Source: Sporisorium sorghi (lineage: Eukaryota; Basidiomycota; Ustilaginomycetes; Ustilaginales; Ustilaginaceae). Taken from it: a DNA stretch of 64,000 bases. The first letter of the stretch is position 1. Every line of letters starts with the position of its first letter. The DNA lies in the NCBI GenBank assembly GCA_023212695.1, contig JALCCG010000074.1, forward strand, positions 1 through 64,000, written 5' to 3'. A program made the translations under genes and the position numbers. Below are positions 47,591 to 56,547 of this stretch, one piece after another. The notes beneath the pieces are model-generated. The model did no database searches. It saw only the letters and a list, made by a program, of their open reading frames with translations, and was not told the DNA's origin.

Positions 47591-47812
47591 TTACGGAGTA
47601 TCCCCTGCCCCTTCGGAATCCTGTGCCGAACGTAAAACCTTCTTCAGGTTCTTCTCGAACTTTCCTCTGGGTATCAGCACACTATGCTGGCACTTGGTAC
47701 ACTTGATCCGAATGTCCATCCCCATGCGAATAATCTCCATCTCATTATTCCCACAAGGATGAGGTTTCTTCATCTGAACGATATCCCCTAACTGAAATAC
47801 CTTGCGTTCCAT
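47591..47812 (-). CDS. DUF951 zinc-ribbon-like protein (YyzM type)
   Basis: 73 residues. MERKVFQLGDIVQMKKPHPC with a following CTKCQHSV; HPCG and CTKC probably bind zinc. This matches DUF951, a small protein conserved near the parAB/rpsF region in Bacillales. The last ~10 residues are extra compared with the usual ~65. ATG after GGGAGCGG. Confidence 0.85.
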   Translation of the reverse strand: MERKVFQLGDIVQMKKPHPCGNNEMEIIRMGMDIRIKCTKCQHSVLIPRGKFEKNLKKVLRSAQDSEGAGDTP

Positions 47813-47879
47813 GGTTTCCGCTCCCTTGGTTTCATCTCTTTCATCTTATCTATTATATATCATTAGATAACGAAATTGA

Positions 47880-48701
47880 TCAACCCTGAGCACGTTCTTG
47901 TCCCATCTCCCGTGCTTCGATCGCCTGTTTGATATCGGTGAAAATCTGACGCTCCACAGCTTCCCTTGCATTGGGATTACATTCCGCTACAATTCGAACG
48001 ACATATTCCGATGTGTTCAAGGTTTGAATTCCAAGCACATCCGGTGTCCGCTGCACCTCAGGGCGACGTTCCGTGATGCCCTCAAGCGCCGTTTGAATAA
48101 GTGTAACCGTATCTTTAAGCTGCTGATCATTCTTAACCGGCAAATCCACAATTGCAAGCGAATTGGACAGCGAGTAGTTCGTGACACTCGTAATCATCCC
48201 GTTCGGAATAATATATGTTTCTCCGTTCAATCCTCTTACACGCGATGTGCGGAGTCCAATCATCTCTACTGTTCCCCGGTATTCACCACTCTTAATCACA
48301 TCGCCTACAGCAAACTGATCCTCAAATATAATGAAGAACCCGGTAATCACGTCCTTAACCAAACTTTGTGCCCCAAAACCTATGGCCAGGCCAAGGACCC
48401 CGGCACCGGCTAACAATGGCCCTAACTTAAAGTTGAACTCCGAGAGAATGATTAGAATCATAACAAAATTACATACGACGGAAGTTACATTTTTTAACAG
48501 CTCTCCCACTGTAACAAATCGTCGTGAATTAACTTGAATCCGACTCTTCTCCTGCTTCAACAGGAATTGATCAATCATTTTATACACAACCCGAATAACA
48601 AGACGTGTCAGAATAAAAATGATAATGACCCGAATGCCCGATGTCAGTATATTCATCCACATCGCTTCATCGGTAAAAAATCCAACGATTTGATTTTTCA
48701 A
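47880..48701 (-). CDS. Small-conductance mechanosensitive channel (MscS family)
   Basis: About 273 residues from a TTG at 48701 with GAGGGAG 8 bases upstream; an upstream start at 48770 would add 23. Membrane helices at ~15-35 and 55-75, then the pore-lining helix with Gly/Ala packing (LLAGAGVLGLAIGFGAQSLV) and the conserved MscS beta domain (FAVGDVIKSGEYRGTVEMIG, RVRGLNGETYIIPNG). It opens on membrane tension during hypo-osmotic shock. Confidence 0.9.
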   Translation of the reverse strand: MKNQIVGFFTDEAMWMNILTSGIRVIIIFILTRLVIRVVYKMIDQFLLKQEKSRIQVNSRRFVTVGELLKNVTSVVCNFVMILIILSEFNFKLGPLLAGAGVLGLAIGFGAQSLVKDVITGFFIIFEDQFAVGDVIKSGEYRGTVEMIGLRTSRVRGLNGETYIIPNGMITSVTNYSLSNSLAIVDLPVKNDQQLKDTVTLIQTALEGITERRPEVQRTPDVLGIQTLNTSEYVVRIVAECNPNAREAVERQIFTDIKQAIEAREMGQERAQG

Positions 48702-48786
48702 GTCCACTGCTCCCTCACCAACGTTTTGTAAACTACCTGTCTCCCCGGTCAGATAACCCAAACTCCTCAAGCCTGATGTCCTCCCC

Positions 48787-49062
48787 TTATTCTTCGATGC
48801 CTATATACCTCATGTTGTTATCAAGTGCAAATATGCCCCGGATCTCCACATGCTCCTGTCGGATGATCTCTTGAACATCTTTTAACGCACCTGGCGGGAA
48901 TTGAATCGATAATGCACAGCCTGCCGTAATCTCTTTCGGTGTAGGAAAGAGATCGATTTCGATATCCGCATACTCCAGCAGCATCTCCGCACGCAGCGCC
49001 TGCTGGGTGGAATCAAATGCGATTAGCATCGCGCCCTCCACTGTTCCATCCTCCTCCATCAT
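48787..49062 (-). CDS. DUF3343 protein (putative sulphur/selenium carrier-like)
   Basis: 91 residues. MLIAFDSTQQALRAEMLLEY and LFPTPKEITAGCALSIQFPP match DUF3343, with the single Cys in TAGCALS at a conserved position. The family is often found with class V aminotransferases of the cysteine-desulfurase type; such a gene lies 1.4 kb away (50433-51581). Role unproven. Confidence 0.82.
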   Translation of the reverse strand: MMEEDGTVEGAMLIAFDSTQQALRAEMLLEYADIEIDLFPTPKEITAGCALSIQFPPGALKDVQEIIRQEHVEIRGIFALDNNMRYIGIEE

Positions 49063-49313
49063 GCCTATCGTTTCTATTAATATGCTTATTTAACATCATG
49101 ACCTAATAATAAGAGTTTTATATAAACTGTTATAAAGTTCAGCTTATTCATATAAACCCGTATAAAGCCGTAAAGACTGGCTCATCCTCTTTCTTTAAGC
49201 TAGGAAGCTGTCTGAAATGAACACCAAATCACATTTTAAGCAAATCCCAAAGTATAAAAACGGTCTTTCATCCATATACTGATACTACCAAATGCAGACG
49301 AAAGGAAGATTCT

Positions 49314-49919
49314 ATGAACCGTCTATCTAAAATCACGTCTCGCCCGGAGGCTTCAAGCTTAAAAATACCACATACGGACCCTAACATCCATTCTGCTATT
49401 ATACATCGCCTGCTCTTCCATCTTTCTGACGCTCGTATTCAGCATCGTCCGCTTGTCATTGTCTGCATCGGTACCGATCGCTCTACGGGTGATTGCCTGG
49501 GCCCTCTGGTTGGCACGTCTCTTGCCCGTTATAACAGCCCCCTGTTCCATCTCTATGGAACACTGGACGAGCCTGTCCACGCTATGAATCTTAAGGATAC
49601 CCTGACTGCTATTCATGAAAAATATGATAACCCCTTTGTGATCGGAATTGATGCCTGCCTGGGTCAATCATCAAGTGTAGGCTCTATTCAGGTATCCGAC
49701 GGACCTCTCAAGCCTGGAGCCGGTGTACATAAAGAATTACCGCCGGTCGGCGATATCCATGTAACGGGTATCGTCAATGTCGGCGGCTTTATGGAGTACT
49801 TTGTATTGCAGAACACACGCTTGAGCTTGGTCATGCGGTTATCTGATATCATTGCAACCTGTCTTTTTGCCGGTATCAAAGAGTGGAACCGCTCTACCCT
49901 TCTTGCAGCGCAAGAGTAA
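49314..49919 (+). CDS. yyaC: YyaC-type spore protease-like protein
   Basis: 201 residues. IVCIGTDRSTGDCLGPLVGT, YGTLDEPVHAMNL and IGIDACLGQSSSVGSIQVSD are characteristic of YyaC, a GPR-endopeptidase-like fold expressed in the forespore. ATG after GAAAGGAAG. A GTATA...CATATACT arrangement upstream (about 49251-49283) could be a sporulation sigma-factor promoter, low confidence. Its 3' end overlaps the convergent DUF4446 gene by 26 bases. Confidence 0.92.
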   Translation: MNRLSKITSRPEASSLKIPHTDPNIHSAIIHRLLFHLSDARIQHRPLVIVCIGTDRSTGDCLGPLVGTSLARYNSPLFHLYGTLDEPVHAMNLKDTLTAIHEKYDNPFVIGIDACLGQSSSVGSIQVSDGPLKPGAGVHKELPPVGDIHVTGIVNVGGFMEYFVLQNTRLSLVMRLSDIIATCLFAGIKEWNRSTLLAAQE

Positions 49920-50394
49920 CGGCCTCTTTTTCCTCCGGAGACAATGGGTATTTAGACTGTCCATCCTTCAATGGTTTAGCGTACACATAGGAGCTCTCCC
50001 GGTTATGCAGGCCGGTCAGAACAATCCCTTCCTCTTGTTCACTGAGAATAGCCAGGGAGAAGCTCATTTCGTTCCCTCGTTCACCAAATGCATTGTATCG
50101 GACGATGCCCACCTTGGACTTCATCCCTTTTATGCTGCTGCTGATCGTATCCAGCATTTTTTGGTGACTGGCATGTCCCTCTTCAATTTCATCCATTTGA
50201 ATTTTCAACTGGACCAACAGGCTTTCAATATCCTCTACCCCGCTGCCTGCCATCATCGCATCGTATCGACGCCTCATTTTTCGCAGTTTTGCCCCTTGAA
50301 CTATTATCGTTATCCATAAGATCAAGATGATCATGATCATTCCGACGACAAACCAATGAAGCTGCTCCATGATCAATTCATTTAATTCAGACAT
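49894..50394 (-). CDS. DUF4446 single-pass membrane protein
   Basis: 166 residues from the ATG at 50394 (MSELNELIMEQ), after GGAAGGAAGAAAGC. One membrane helix (WFVVGMIMIILILWITIIVQ, about 13-32), a coiled-coil (LLVQLKIQMDEIEEGHASHQ) and a C-terminal domain with VGIVRYNAFGERGNEMSFSL typical of DUF4446. Found next to parB in Paenibacillus and relatives; function unknown. Confidence 0.85.
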   Translation of the reverse strand: MSELNELIMEQLHWFVVGMIMIILILWITIIVQGAKLRKMRRRYDAMMAGSGVEDIESLLVQLKIQMDEIEEGHASHQKMLDTISSSIKGMKSKVGIVRYNAFGERGNEMSFSLAILSEQEEGIVLTGLHNRESSYVYAKPLKDGQSKYPLSPEEKEAVTLALQEG

Positions 50395-50432
50395 GCTTTC
50401 TTCCTTCCTCTTCTCCATCTTGATCTAATCGT

Positions 50433-51581
50433 TTAACTGTGAATTTCTGCAATAGCCCTTCTCATCAGATCAATCTCATCACGGCGTGTGGAAATACCTA
50501 CACTGGCTCTGACTGCACCGGTCTGTTCCGTTCCCGATGCCATATGTGCAAGCGGTGTGCAATGATAACCGGCACGCACGGCAATCCCATACTCCCGGTC
50601 CAGTCGAAACGCAAGCTCCGATGCACTATACCTCTCTGACACAAACGCTACAATGCCAGTTCGCGCTTTTCCTAAAGCTGGTCCGAGTAAGCGAAGATCT
50701 CTTACTTCTTGCAGACCCTCCATCATATATTGCGTTAACTCCCATTCATGCCGGTAGATATACTGCGGCGTCCATTCCAGCACCTTCTCCACTCCTGCTT
50801 GCAACCCTGCATATCCCACCGTATTAGGTGTTCCTGCCTCATATCGATCCGGACGCACCGTCGGCTGCTCAATCGCTTCCGATTGGCTTCCTGTACCTCC
50901 ATGCATTAAGGGTTCCAGATCAATATTTGGTGAGATATACAACCCGCCCGTTCCTTGTGGCCCAAGAAGCCCTTTATGCCCCGGAAAAGCCAGCATACCA
51001 ATATGCATGTCCTCCACGTTGATATCCAGCATACCCGCACTCTGAGCGGCATCTACGAGCAGTACAGCACCTTTCCTCTTCACTATGTCTCCCAGTTCAT
51101 AGAGAGGAGCAATAGAGCCGAGCAAATTGGAACTGTGACTGCATACAACCAACCTGGTATTAGAACGAAACGCACCCTCAATTAGTCGCAAATCCAGGTG
51201 ACCTTCCTCATCCACGGGGACATAATCCACTTGTATTCCTCGTGTGCGTTTTAAATATTCCAAAGGTCTTCGCACCGAATTGTGTTCAATCATCGTAGCA
51301 ATCACATGATCTCCTTCATGCAAATATCCTTTGATTGCTAAATTCAGCGCTTCGGTTGTATTCGAGGTTAGTGCGATATCATTAGGGTTCTTCACCCCGA
51401 AGATATTCGCAAGTGTCTTCCGAGTCCCGTATAGCACACGGGAAGCTTTCACGGCCATCCGGTGACTGCCCCGTCCCGGATTAGCTGCAGCGTCTTCCAT
51501 CGCCTTCCTCATGGCCTCAAACACCTCAGGAGGTTTGGGCCATGAAGTAGCCGCATGATCCAGATAAACGATCGGGTCCAT
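50433..51581 (-). CDS. Class V aminotransferase (cysteine desulfurase-like)
   Basis: 382 residues. PLP-dependent fold: YLDHAATSWPKPPEV at the start, SNTTEALNLAIKG, His in MIEHNSV, Asp in VLLVDAAQSAG, and the PLP Lys in FPGHKGLLGPQGTGGLY. The active-site Cys is in AVRAGYHCTPLAH. It fits the cysteine desulfurase-related group often accompanied by DUF3343. Probably mobilises sulphur from cysteine or selenium from selenocysteine; substrate not determined by the sequence. Confidence 0.88.
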   Translation of the reverse strand: MDPIVYLDHAATSWPKPPEVFEAMRKAMEDAAANPGRGSHRMAVKASRVLYGTRKTLANIFGVKNPNDIALTSNTTEALNLAIKGYLHEGDHVIATMIEHNSVRRPLEYLKRTRGIQVDYVPVDEEGHLDLRLIEGAFRSNTRLVVCSHSSNLLGSIAPLYELGDIVKRKGAVLLVDAAQSAGMLDINVEDMHIGMLAFPGHKGLLGPQGTGGLYISPNIDLEPLMHGGTGSQSEAIEQPTVRPDRYEAGTPNTVGYAGLQAGVEKVLEWTPQYIYRHEWELTQYMMEGLQEVRDLRLLGPALGKARTGIVAFVSERYSASELAFRLDREYGIAVRAGYHCTPLAHMASGTEQTGAVRASVGISTRRDEIDLMRRAIAEIHS

Positions 51582-51689
51582 GATGTTTCCCCTTCATCTC
51601 TTCTATAATGGATGCCTTATAATACATGGTCAAACATCGACACATTGTAGTACACTCACATCCCTGTCACCATGCACATTCAGTTAAAT

Positions 51690-51732
51690 AAAGACATATC
51701 TCATTCCCATACAGGAACGTCGACATGTCTTT
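51690..51732. terminator. Terminator downstream of parB
   Basis: AAAGACATATCTC with CGACATGTCTTT, T-rich on both sides; about 90 bases past the parB stop. Confidence 0.55.
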
Positions 51733-51824
51733 GGTTTTTAATCACTCTGGTTTGCTTTTCAATCCGTCACACTATAACCTATCCCACTCGTGCTAGAGCC
51801 CTCTTCACTAACAACCTTCATCTA

Positions 51825-52664
51825 TTATTGAAGGAGCTCCAGCAGTCGTTCCAGATCCTGTCTACTATAGTAGTTAAGCTCAATCTTCCCTTTGTCTTTA
51901 TTGTGCTTAATTTTCACCGTTGTTTTAAATCGCTCTCTCAAATCCTCTTCCAGATGGTCAATATAAGGATCTCGCTTTTTCACTTTCGCCTTCGCTTTGT
52001 CGGCAGGCTTGCGATCCAAATTCTTAACCGCTTCCTCTAGTTCACGAACGCTCCACTCTTGTTCCACACATTGCTTCGCTAATTGTTTAACAAGGATCGG
52101 ATCCTTAATTCCAACGATCGCTCGAGCATGACCCATGGATAATGTTCCACGTGAAACATTTTCCTTCACTTCTTCCGGTAGAGATAGCAACCGTAAAAAG
52201 TTAGCGATGTGAGAGCGAGACTTACCCACCTTCAGAGACAGCTCTTCCTGCGTTAAGGAAAATTGTTCCATTAGTCCCTGGTAGGCCACCGCAATTTCCA
52301 TGGCATTCAGATTCTCACGCTGCAAGTTCTCAATAAGGGCAATTTCCATTACCTGTTGATCGCTAAAAGAACGAACCACCGCTGGAACTGTAGCTTTTCC
52401 ACAATACTGAGACGCCCGGAATCTGCGCTCCCCGGCAATAATCTCATACCCTTTCAGCACACTCCGAACGATAATCGGCTGAATTACGCCATGCTGACGA
52501 ATCGACTCTGCCAGCTCCTGGATCGCTTCATCGTTAAATGTCTTGCGCGGCTGATACGGGTTCGCTCGCAATTGACTGAGCGGAATTTCCACTACCTTGT
52601 CATCATCATGAATAGACAAAGAAGGAATAAGCGCATCCAGCCCTTTTCCCAAACGTTTACTCAT
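51825..52664 (-). CDS. parB: Chromosome-partitioning protein ParB (Spo0J)
   Basis: 279 residues. N-terminal CTPase/ParB domain with QLRANPYQPRKTF and the GERRFRASQ box, a central helix-turn-helix (LTQEELSLKVGKSRSHIANF) that reads parS, and a C-terminal dimer domain. It overlaps parA by 8 bases and contains a parS site within its own sequence (52143-52158), as in Bacillus. Confidence 0.97.
   Translation of the reverse strand: MSKRLGKGLDALIPSLSIHDDDKVVEIPLSQLRANPYQPRKTFNDEAIQELAESIRQHGVIQPIIVRSVLKGYEIIAGERRFRASQYCGKATVPAVVRSFSDQQVMEIALIENLQRENLNAMEIAVAYQGLMEQFSLTQEELSLKVGKSRSHIANFLRLLSLPEEVKENVSRGTLSMGHARAIVGIKDPILVKQLAKQCVEQEWSVRELEEAVKNLDRKPADKAKAKVKKRDPYIDHLEEDLRERFKTTVKIKHNKDKGKIELNYYSRQDLERLLELLQ
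52143..52158. promoter_or_regulatory. parS site inside parB
   Basis: TGTTCCACGTGAAACA, a perfect match to the 16-bp consensus TGTTNCACGTGAAACA. Confidence 0.95.
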
Positions 52665-53418
52665 ACGAGATCACTTCCTTTGCCAGCTCCAAGTATACTT
52701 CCGCTCCCTTTGAACGGGGATCATAGGTGATGATCGACTGTCCATGAGACGGCGCCTCACTCAAACGAACATTTCTCGGAATAATCGTTCTGTACACTTT
52801 TTCCTGAAAATACTTCTTCACTTCTTCAATCACCTGAATGCCCAGGTTGGTGCGCGCGTCCAGCATGGTTAACAATACACCCTCAATCTTGAGGGATGTA
52901 TTCAGATGTTTCTGAACTAGACGTACCGTATTCAGCAGCTGACTCAAACCTTCCAGAGCGTAATACTCGCATTGAATTGGAATGATAACGGAATCGGCCG
53001 CAGTCAAAGAATTGATTGTTAGAATGCCTAGCGACGGAGGACAATCTATCAAAATATAATCATACTGGGGCTTGATTAATTGAAGTGATTTTTTCAAACG
53101 CACTTCACGGGAGATCGTAGGAACAAGCTCAATCTCAGCACCAGCCAGTTGAATGGTAGCCGGAATGATGTCCAGACCTTCTATGTTTGTCCCACAGATG
53201 GCGTCTTTCGGGTGTACTTCGTTGATGATAATATCATAAATGCAGTTTGCAACATCGGCTTTATTAATGCCAACCCCACTCGTTGTGTTTCCTTGGGGGT
53301 CTATATCCACCAAAAGCACCCGTTTGCCTAGCGAAGCCAATCCAGCTCCCAGATTGACGGAAGTCGTCGTTTTGCCGACACCGCCCTTTTGATTTGCTAT
53401 GGCAATTATCTTTGACAC
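52657..53418 (-). CDS. parA: Chromosome-partitioning ATPase ParA (Soj)
   Basis: 253 residues. Deviant Walker A KGGVGKTT near the N-terminus (IAIANQKGGVGKTTTSVNLG), Walker A' VDIDPQGN and Walker B DCPPSLGIL. It binds DNA as a dimer, drives origin segregation and modulates DnaA. Cotranscribed with parB. Confidence 0.98.
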   Translation of the reverse strand: MSKIIAIANQKGGVGKTTTSVNLGAGLASLGKRVLLVDIDPQGNTTSGVGINKADVANCIYDIIINEVHPKDAICGTNIEGLDIIPATIQLAGAEIELVPTISREVRLKKSLQLIKPQYDYILIDCPPSLGILTINSLTAADSVIIPIQCEYYALEGLSQLLNTVRLVQKHLNTSLKIEGVLLTMLDARTNLGIQVIEEVKKYFQEKVYRTIIPRNVRLSEAPSHGQSIITYDPRSKGAEVYLELAKEVISYE

Positions 53419-53672
53419 TCATTTCACCTCAATGTAGGAAGACTCTTCTAAGTAGTCGCAATAGATGTATACAGCAAATTAGCTGTACATAAAATATGTG
53501 AACAATCCCCATGTACCGGAATGCTCCAGGATATAGCGCCGATGAAAATGAGCAACAATATTAATCACGTGTTTCTCATCTGTAAGTAAGAATAAACCTA
53601 TATGACTCCGCCTGCCGAAGAGAGTTAAGAGAATTTCAATTGAATGAGGTATCTCCCCTCCTCGGTCAACAG

Positions 53673-53698
53673 AAAAAGCGGTACGATGTATACCGCTT
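53673..53698 (-). terminator. Terminator of noc
   Basis: AAGCGGTA-CGATG-TATACCGCTT; the minus strand continues TTTTTCTG, 12 bases past the noc stop. Confidence 0.85.
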
Positions 53699-53709
53699 CA
53701 CACCATATC

Positions 53710-54528
53710 TTAACGTTTAGGTATTTTTATAACGATTTCATAATGATCTTCATGATCATTCTCTGTTGTTTTGATAGCCATTCCGGAACCTGAGACCATG
53801 TCAATCGATTGACGAATCGTGTTCAGGGCCAAACGAACATCCTTACTGTAGGATATGCGCTTGGATTTCTTCATCGTAGTTACTTCTTTATAGAAGGCGA
53901 TACGAGCCTCCGTCTGTTTCACATTCAGCTCTTTGGTTATGATCTCATCCAGCACCTTGAGCTGGGTTTCTTCATTATCCAATGAAAGCAATGCACGAGC
54001 ATGGCGTTCCGTCACTTTACGTTCCATCAGTGCAAGCTTGACTGCTTCCGGTAGCTGCAGCAGACGGATCTTGTTGGCAATGGTCGATTGGCTCTTGCCT
54101 AATCGCTGTGCCAGGCTTTCCTGTGTTAATTGGTGAAGATCTATCAGCTTTTGATAAGCAACAGCTTCTTCAATCGAAGTCAGTCCTTCACGCTGCAAAT
54201 TCTCGATTAACGCAATCGATGCCGCTTGTGAATCGTTGAACTCCCGAACAATGGCCGGAATCGTGTCCAGACCCAGCTTCTTAACCGCACGCCAGCGGCG
54301 TTCCCCTGCAATGATCTCATACACGCCATTACGGACACGAACGACGATAGGCTGGATGACTCCATGGGTTTTAATCGTCTGGAGCAGCTCATCAATCTTA
54401 TCATCATCAAAAATCGTCCGTGGCTGGTATGGGCTGCTGACAATCTCGTTTACCGGGATTTGTTTCACTTCATCCCCTTGGTTCCGCTCTGCCGCTAAGC
54501 CAAACAATCTCGAAAATTGTTCTTTCAT
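53710..54528 (-). CDS. noc: Nucleoid occlusion protein Noc
   Basis: 272 residues from [18 protein letters not shown] at 54528; a GTG five codons earlier, within the AGGTGG site, is unlikely. ParB-like domain with [20 protein letters not shown] and GERRWRAVK, helix-turn-helix [20 protein letters not shown] and C-terminal dimer domain. The amphipathic N-terminal helix fits the membrane-targeting helix of Noc. It inhibits division over the nucleoid. Located between parA and rsmG as in Bacillus. Confidence 0.95.
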   Translation of the reverse strand: MKEQFSRLFGLAAERNQGDEVKQIPVNEIVSSPYQPRTIFDDDKIDELLQTIKTHGVIQPIVVRVRNGVYEIIAGERRWRAVKKLGLDTIPAIVREFNDSQAASIALIENLQREGLTSIEEAVAYQKLIDLHQLTQESLAQRLGKSQSTIANKIRLLQLPEAVKLALMERKVTERHARALLSLDNEETQLKVLDEIITKELNVKQTEARIAFYKEVTTMKKSKRISYSKDVRLALNTIRQSIDMVSGSGMAIKTTENDHEDHYEIVIKIPKR

Positions 54529-55754
54529 TCCGTATATTACCACCTAATTTCATGATAGCACGGATGAGCCTCCGGAAAATCCCGGAATCGATATAAGCGA
54601 TTGGACAACCACAATGTGAGGTAACTCCTTATGAATCCAGCGCCCATTTTAGATATAGCAATATCCAAGCTGTCATGGTGCTAGATTCCACTGTGGAGCC
54701 AGGCATTTCCCTGCAAAAACAGATTTCATGCTGATTAGAGAATAAGCCCTAATGGCGAGACCGCATTTCTCTGATCAAACCCCGCTGCATGAAGCGGTTG
54801 CTTCTTGAGAGATATATCAGGAGGCCATAGCATGATGTTGTCTAACTTTCGATATCTCACAAGTTGTATATATTAGTTCTACTTCGTAAGAGACCACTGT
54901 CCCCTTGGGTGACATGGAACTTCCAAATAACAGCAGTCGCAATTTCTCTAATCAAGACTGCACGAAGCAAGGATGGAAAAGTGACCAAACCAGGATTTAT
55001 ACTCTTTCATCCCATCAAAGAACGGGCAGAATCGCCCACCTGCTCAAATGGATACTACGATTCTATTCTACCACTTTTTGTCCTATAACTCTATTCTCCA
55101 ATATCACCTTTTTTCCTGCATTTCTCGCTTGGTTTATACATGATTTGTGCACAATTCCAAACTTTTGACTTCCAAAATAAGAAAGGTAGTTAAATCTCCA
55201 CTCCTATGATGCTTCATGGGATATGAGTTGTCAGAATGATTGTGGGATATACCAATAGAATTACGTCTTAATCTGTATCTGTACCCCGGAATGGACCCAC
55301 CAAGGTTCAAAATTTCGGAGAAAACACTATCAGGTAATGTTTGCGAGTCCCGCAATCCTCTAACCTGATTTTGTTCTTGCAATGGTAGTAAAGAGGCCTT
55401 CATTCAAGTATCAGCAACTGTTTAAAAAAGAGACTGTTTTAATTTATAAATCTTCTGGGATGTTTCACGTGAAACATTCTCTTATTTTAACGTATATATC
55501 CATAGGCACAATTCCATCCTATCCAAGATTCAACCGGAATAGAAATACGAATGTCATCATGATACTCAGCCTATCGTAAGAGCAAACAACATTCATTACT
55601 CCCATTTCAAAAAAATGAAGCTGCCTTTTACACAAATCCAATACCTCACACAAAAGCCTACTAGCAAATTCGTAATCTCATGCTTTTAAGAAGCTCTGAT
55701 AGAAAGCTATCGCTCGAGTTTCTCACCCTTATGGAGGCAACCCTACCCTACTCA
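54529..55754. other. Large intergenic region between noc and rsmG
   Basis: About 1.2 kb without a convincing gene. It holds a perfect parS (55461-55476) and the noc promoter. A ribosome binding site AGGAGG near 54822 precedes a frame of only 14 codons. Other open frames (for example 54864-55168) have no recognisable product. Confidence 0.5.
55461..55476. promoter_or_regulatory. parS site upstream of noc
   Basis: TGTTTCACGTGAAACA, a perfect palindrome and perfect parS consensus match. Confidence 0.95.
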
Positions 55755-55786
55755 TAAAAAAAAGAAGGACTCCATCGAGTCCTTCT
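55755..55786 (-). terminator. Terminator of the mnmG-rsmG transcript
   Basis: AAGAAGGACTC-CATC-GAGTCCTTCT, followed by TTTTTTTT on the minus strand. Confidence 0.92.
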
Positions 55787-55821
55787 CTACTATGACTTCC
55801 CTTCTAAAGAAGAGAAGTAGA

Positions 55822-56544
55822 TTATATAATTGGTGTTTTCGCTGCCGTTCCTGCCTTGCGAGGATATTTGGAAGGTGTGGCACCCTTTTTATCGATGACC
55901 ACAATGTGCCGATCAGACTCCTCTACAGGCAAGGAGAACGAATGCACCTTGTTCAGCGCCCCTCTGAGCTCTTTCAGGCTTCTAGCAGACTCCTTCACCT
56001 CTTCAGCAGGGTCACTGCCCTTCATCGCCGCAAAACGTCCTCCTACCTTGGTGAAAGGCAAGCAGAACTCATTCAGCACAGCCATTCTGGCTACCGCTCT
56101 TGCCGTCACCAGGTCGAAGCCATCACGGTACCCCTGCTTGCGGGCAACTTCCTCCGCACGACCATGGATCAGTTCAACGCTGGATAGACCAAGGGTGTCC
56201 ACAACAAACTTAAGGAACGTAATTCGTTTGTTCAGTGAATCTACTATCGTCAGCTTAATATGCGGAAAGCATATTTTCAGAGGGATACCCGGGAAGCCAG
56301 CTCCTGATCCGATATCCGCCATACTGCCAATCTTGCTCATATCCACGTAAAAGGCAAGCGTTACCGAATCGTAAAAATGCTTCGTATAAACCTGCTCCCG
56401 CTCCGTAATCCCCGTCAAATTCATTTTTTCATTCCACTCTACCAGTACTTCATAATACATCTCGAACTGCTGAAGCTGTTTCTCATCTATCGTGATCCCG
56501 TGCTCTCCGAGCCGGTCAACAAAAGCTTTCTGAATGTCGTCCAT
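55822..56544 (-). CDS. rsmG: 16S rRNA (guanine-527-N7)-methyltransferase RsmG
   Basis: 240 residues. SAM-binding site MADIGSGAGFPGIPLKI, then VDSLNKRITFLKF and VTARAVARMAVLNEF. It methylates G527 in the 530 loop. It begins 3 bases after mnmG. The last ~15 residues form a short basic tail. Confidence 0.96.
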   Translation of the reverse strand: MDDIQKAFVDRLGEHGITIDEKQLQQFEMYYEVLVEWNEKMNLTGITEREQVYTKHFYDSVTLAFYVDMSKIGSMADIGSGAGFPGIPLKICFPHIKLTIVDSLNKRITFLKFVVDTLGLSSVELIHGRAEEVARKQGYRDGFDLVTARAVARMAVLNEFCLPFTKVGGRFAAMKGSDPAEEVKESARSLKELRGALNKVHSFSLPVEESDRHIVVIDKKGATPSKYPRKAGTAAKTPII

Positions 56545-56547
56545 TCC

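Noticed and set aside
54864..55168. Two overlapping plus-strand frames between noc and rsmG
   Set aside because: No start signals and no domain; the region is better described as gene-free with a parS site.
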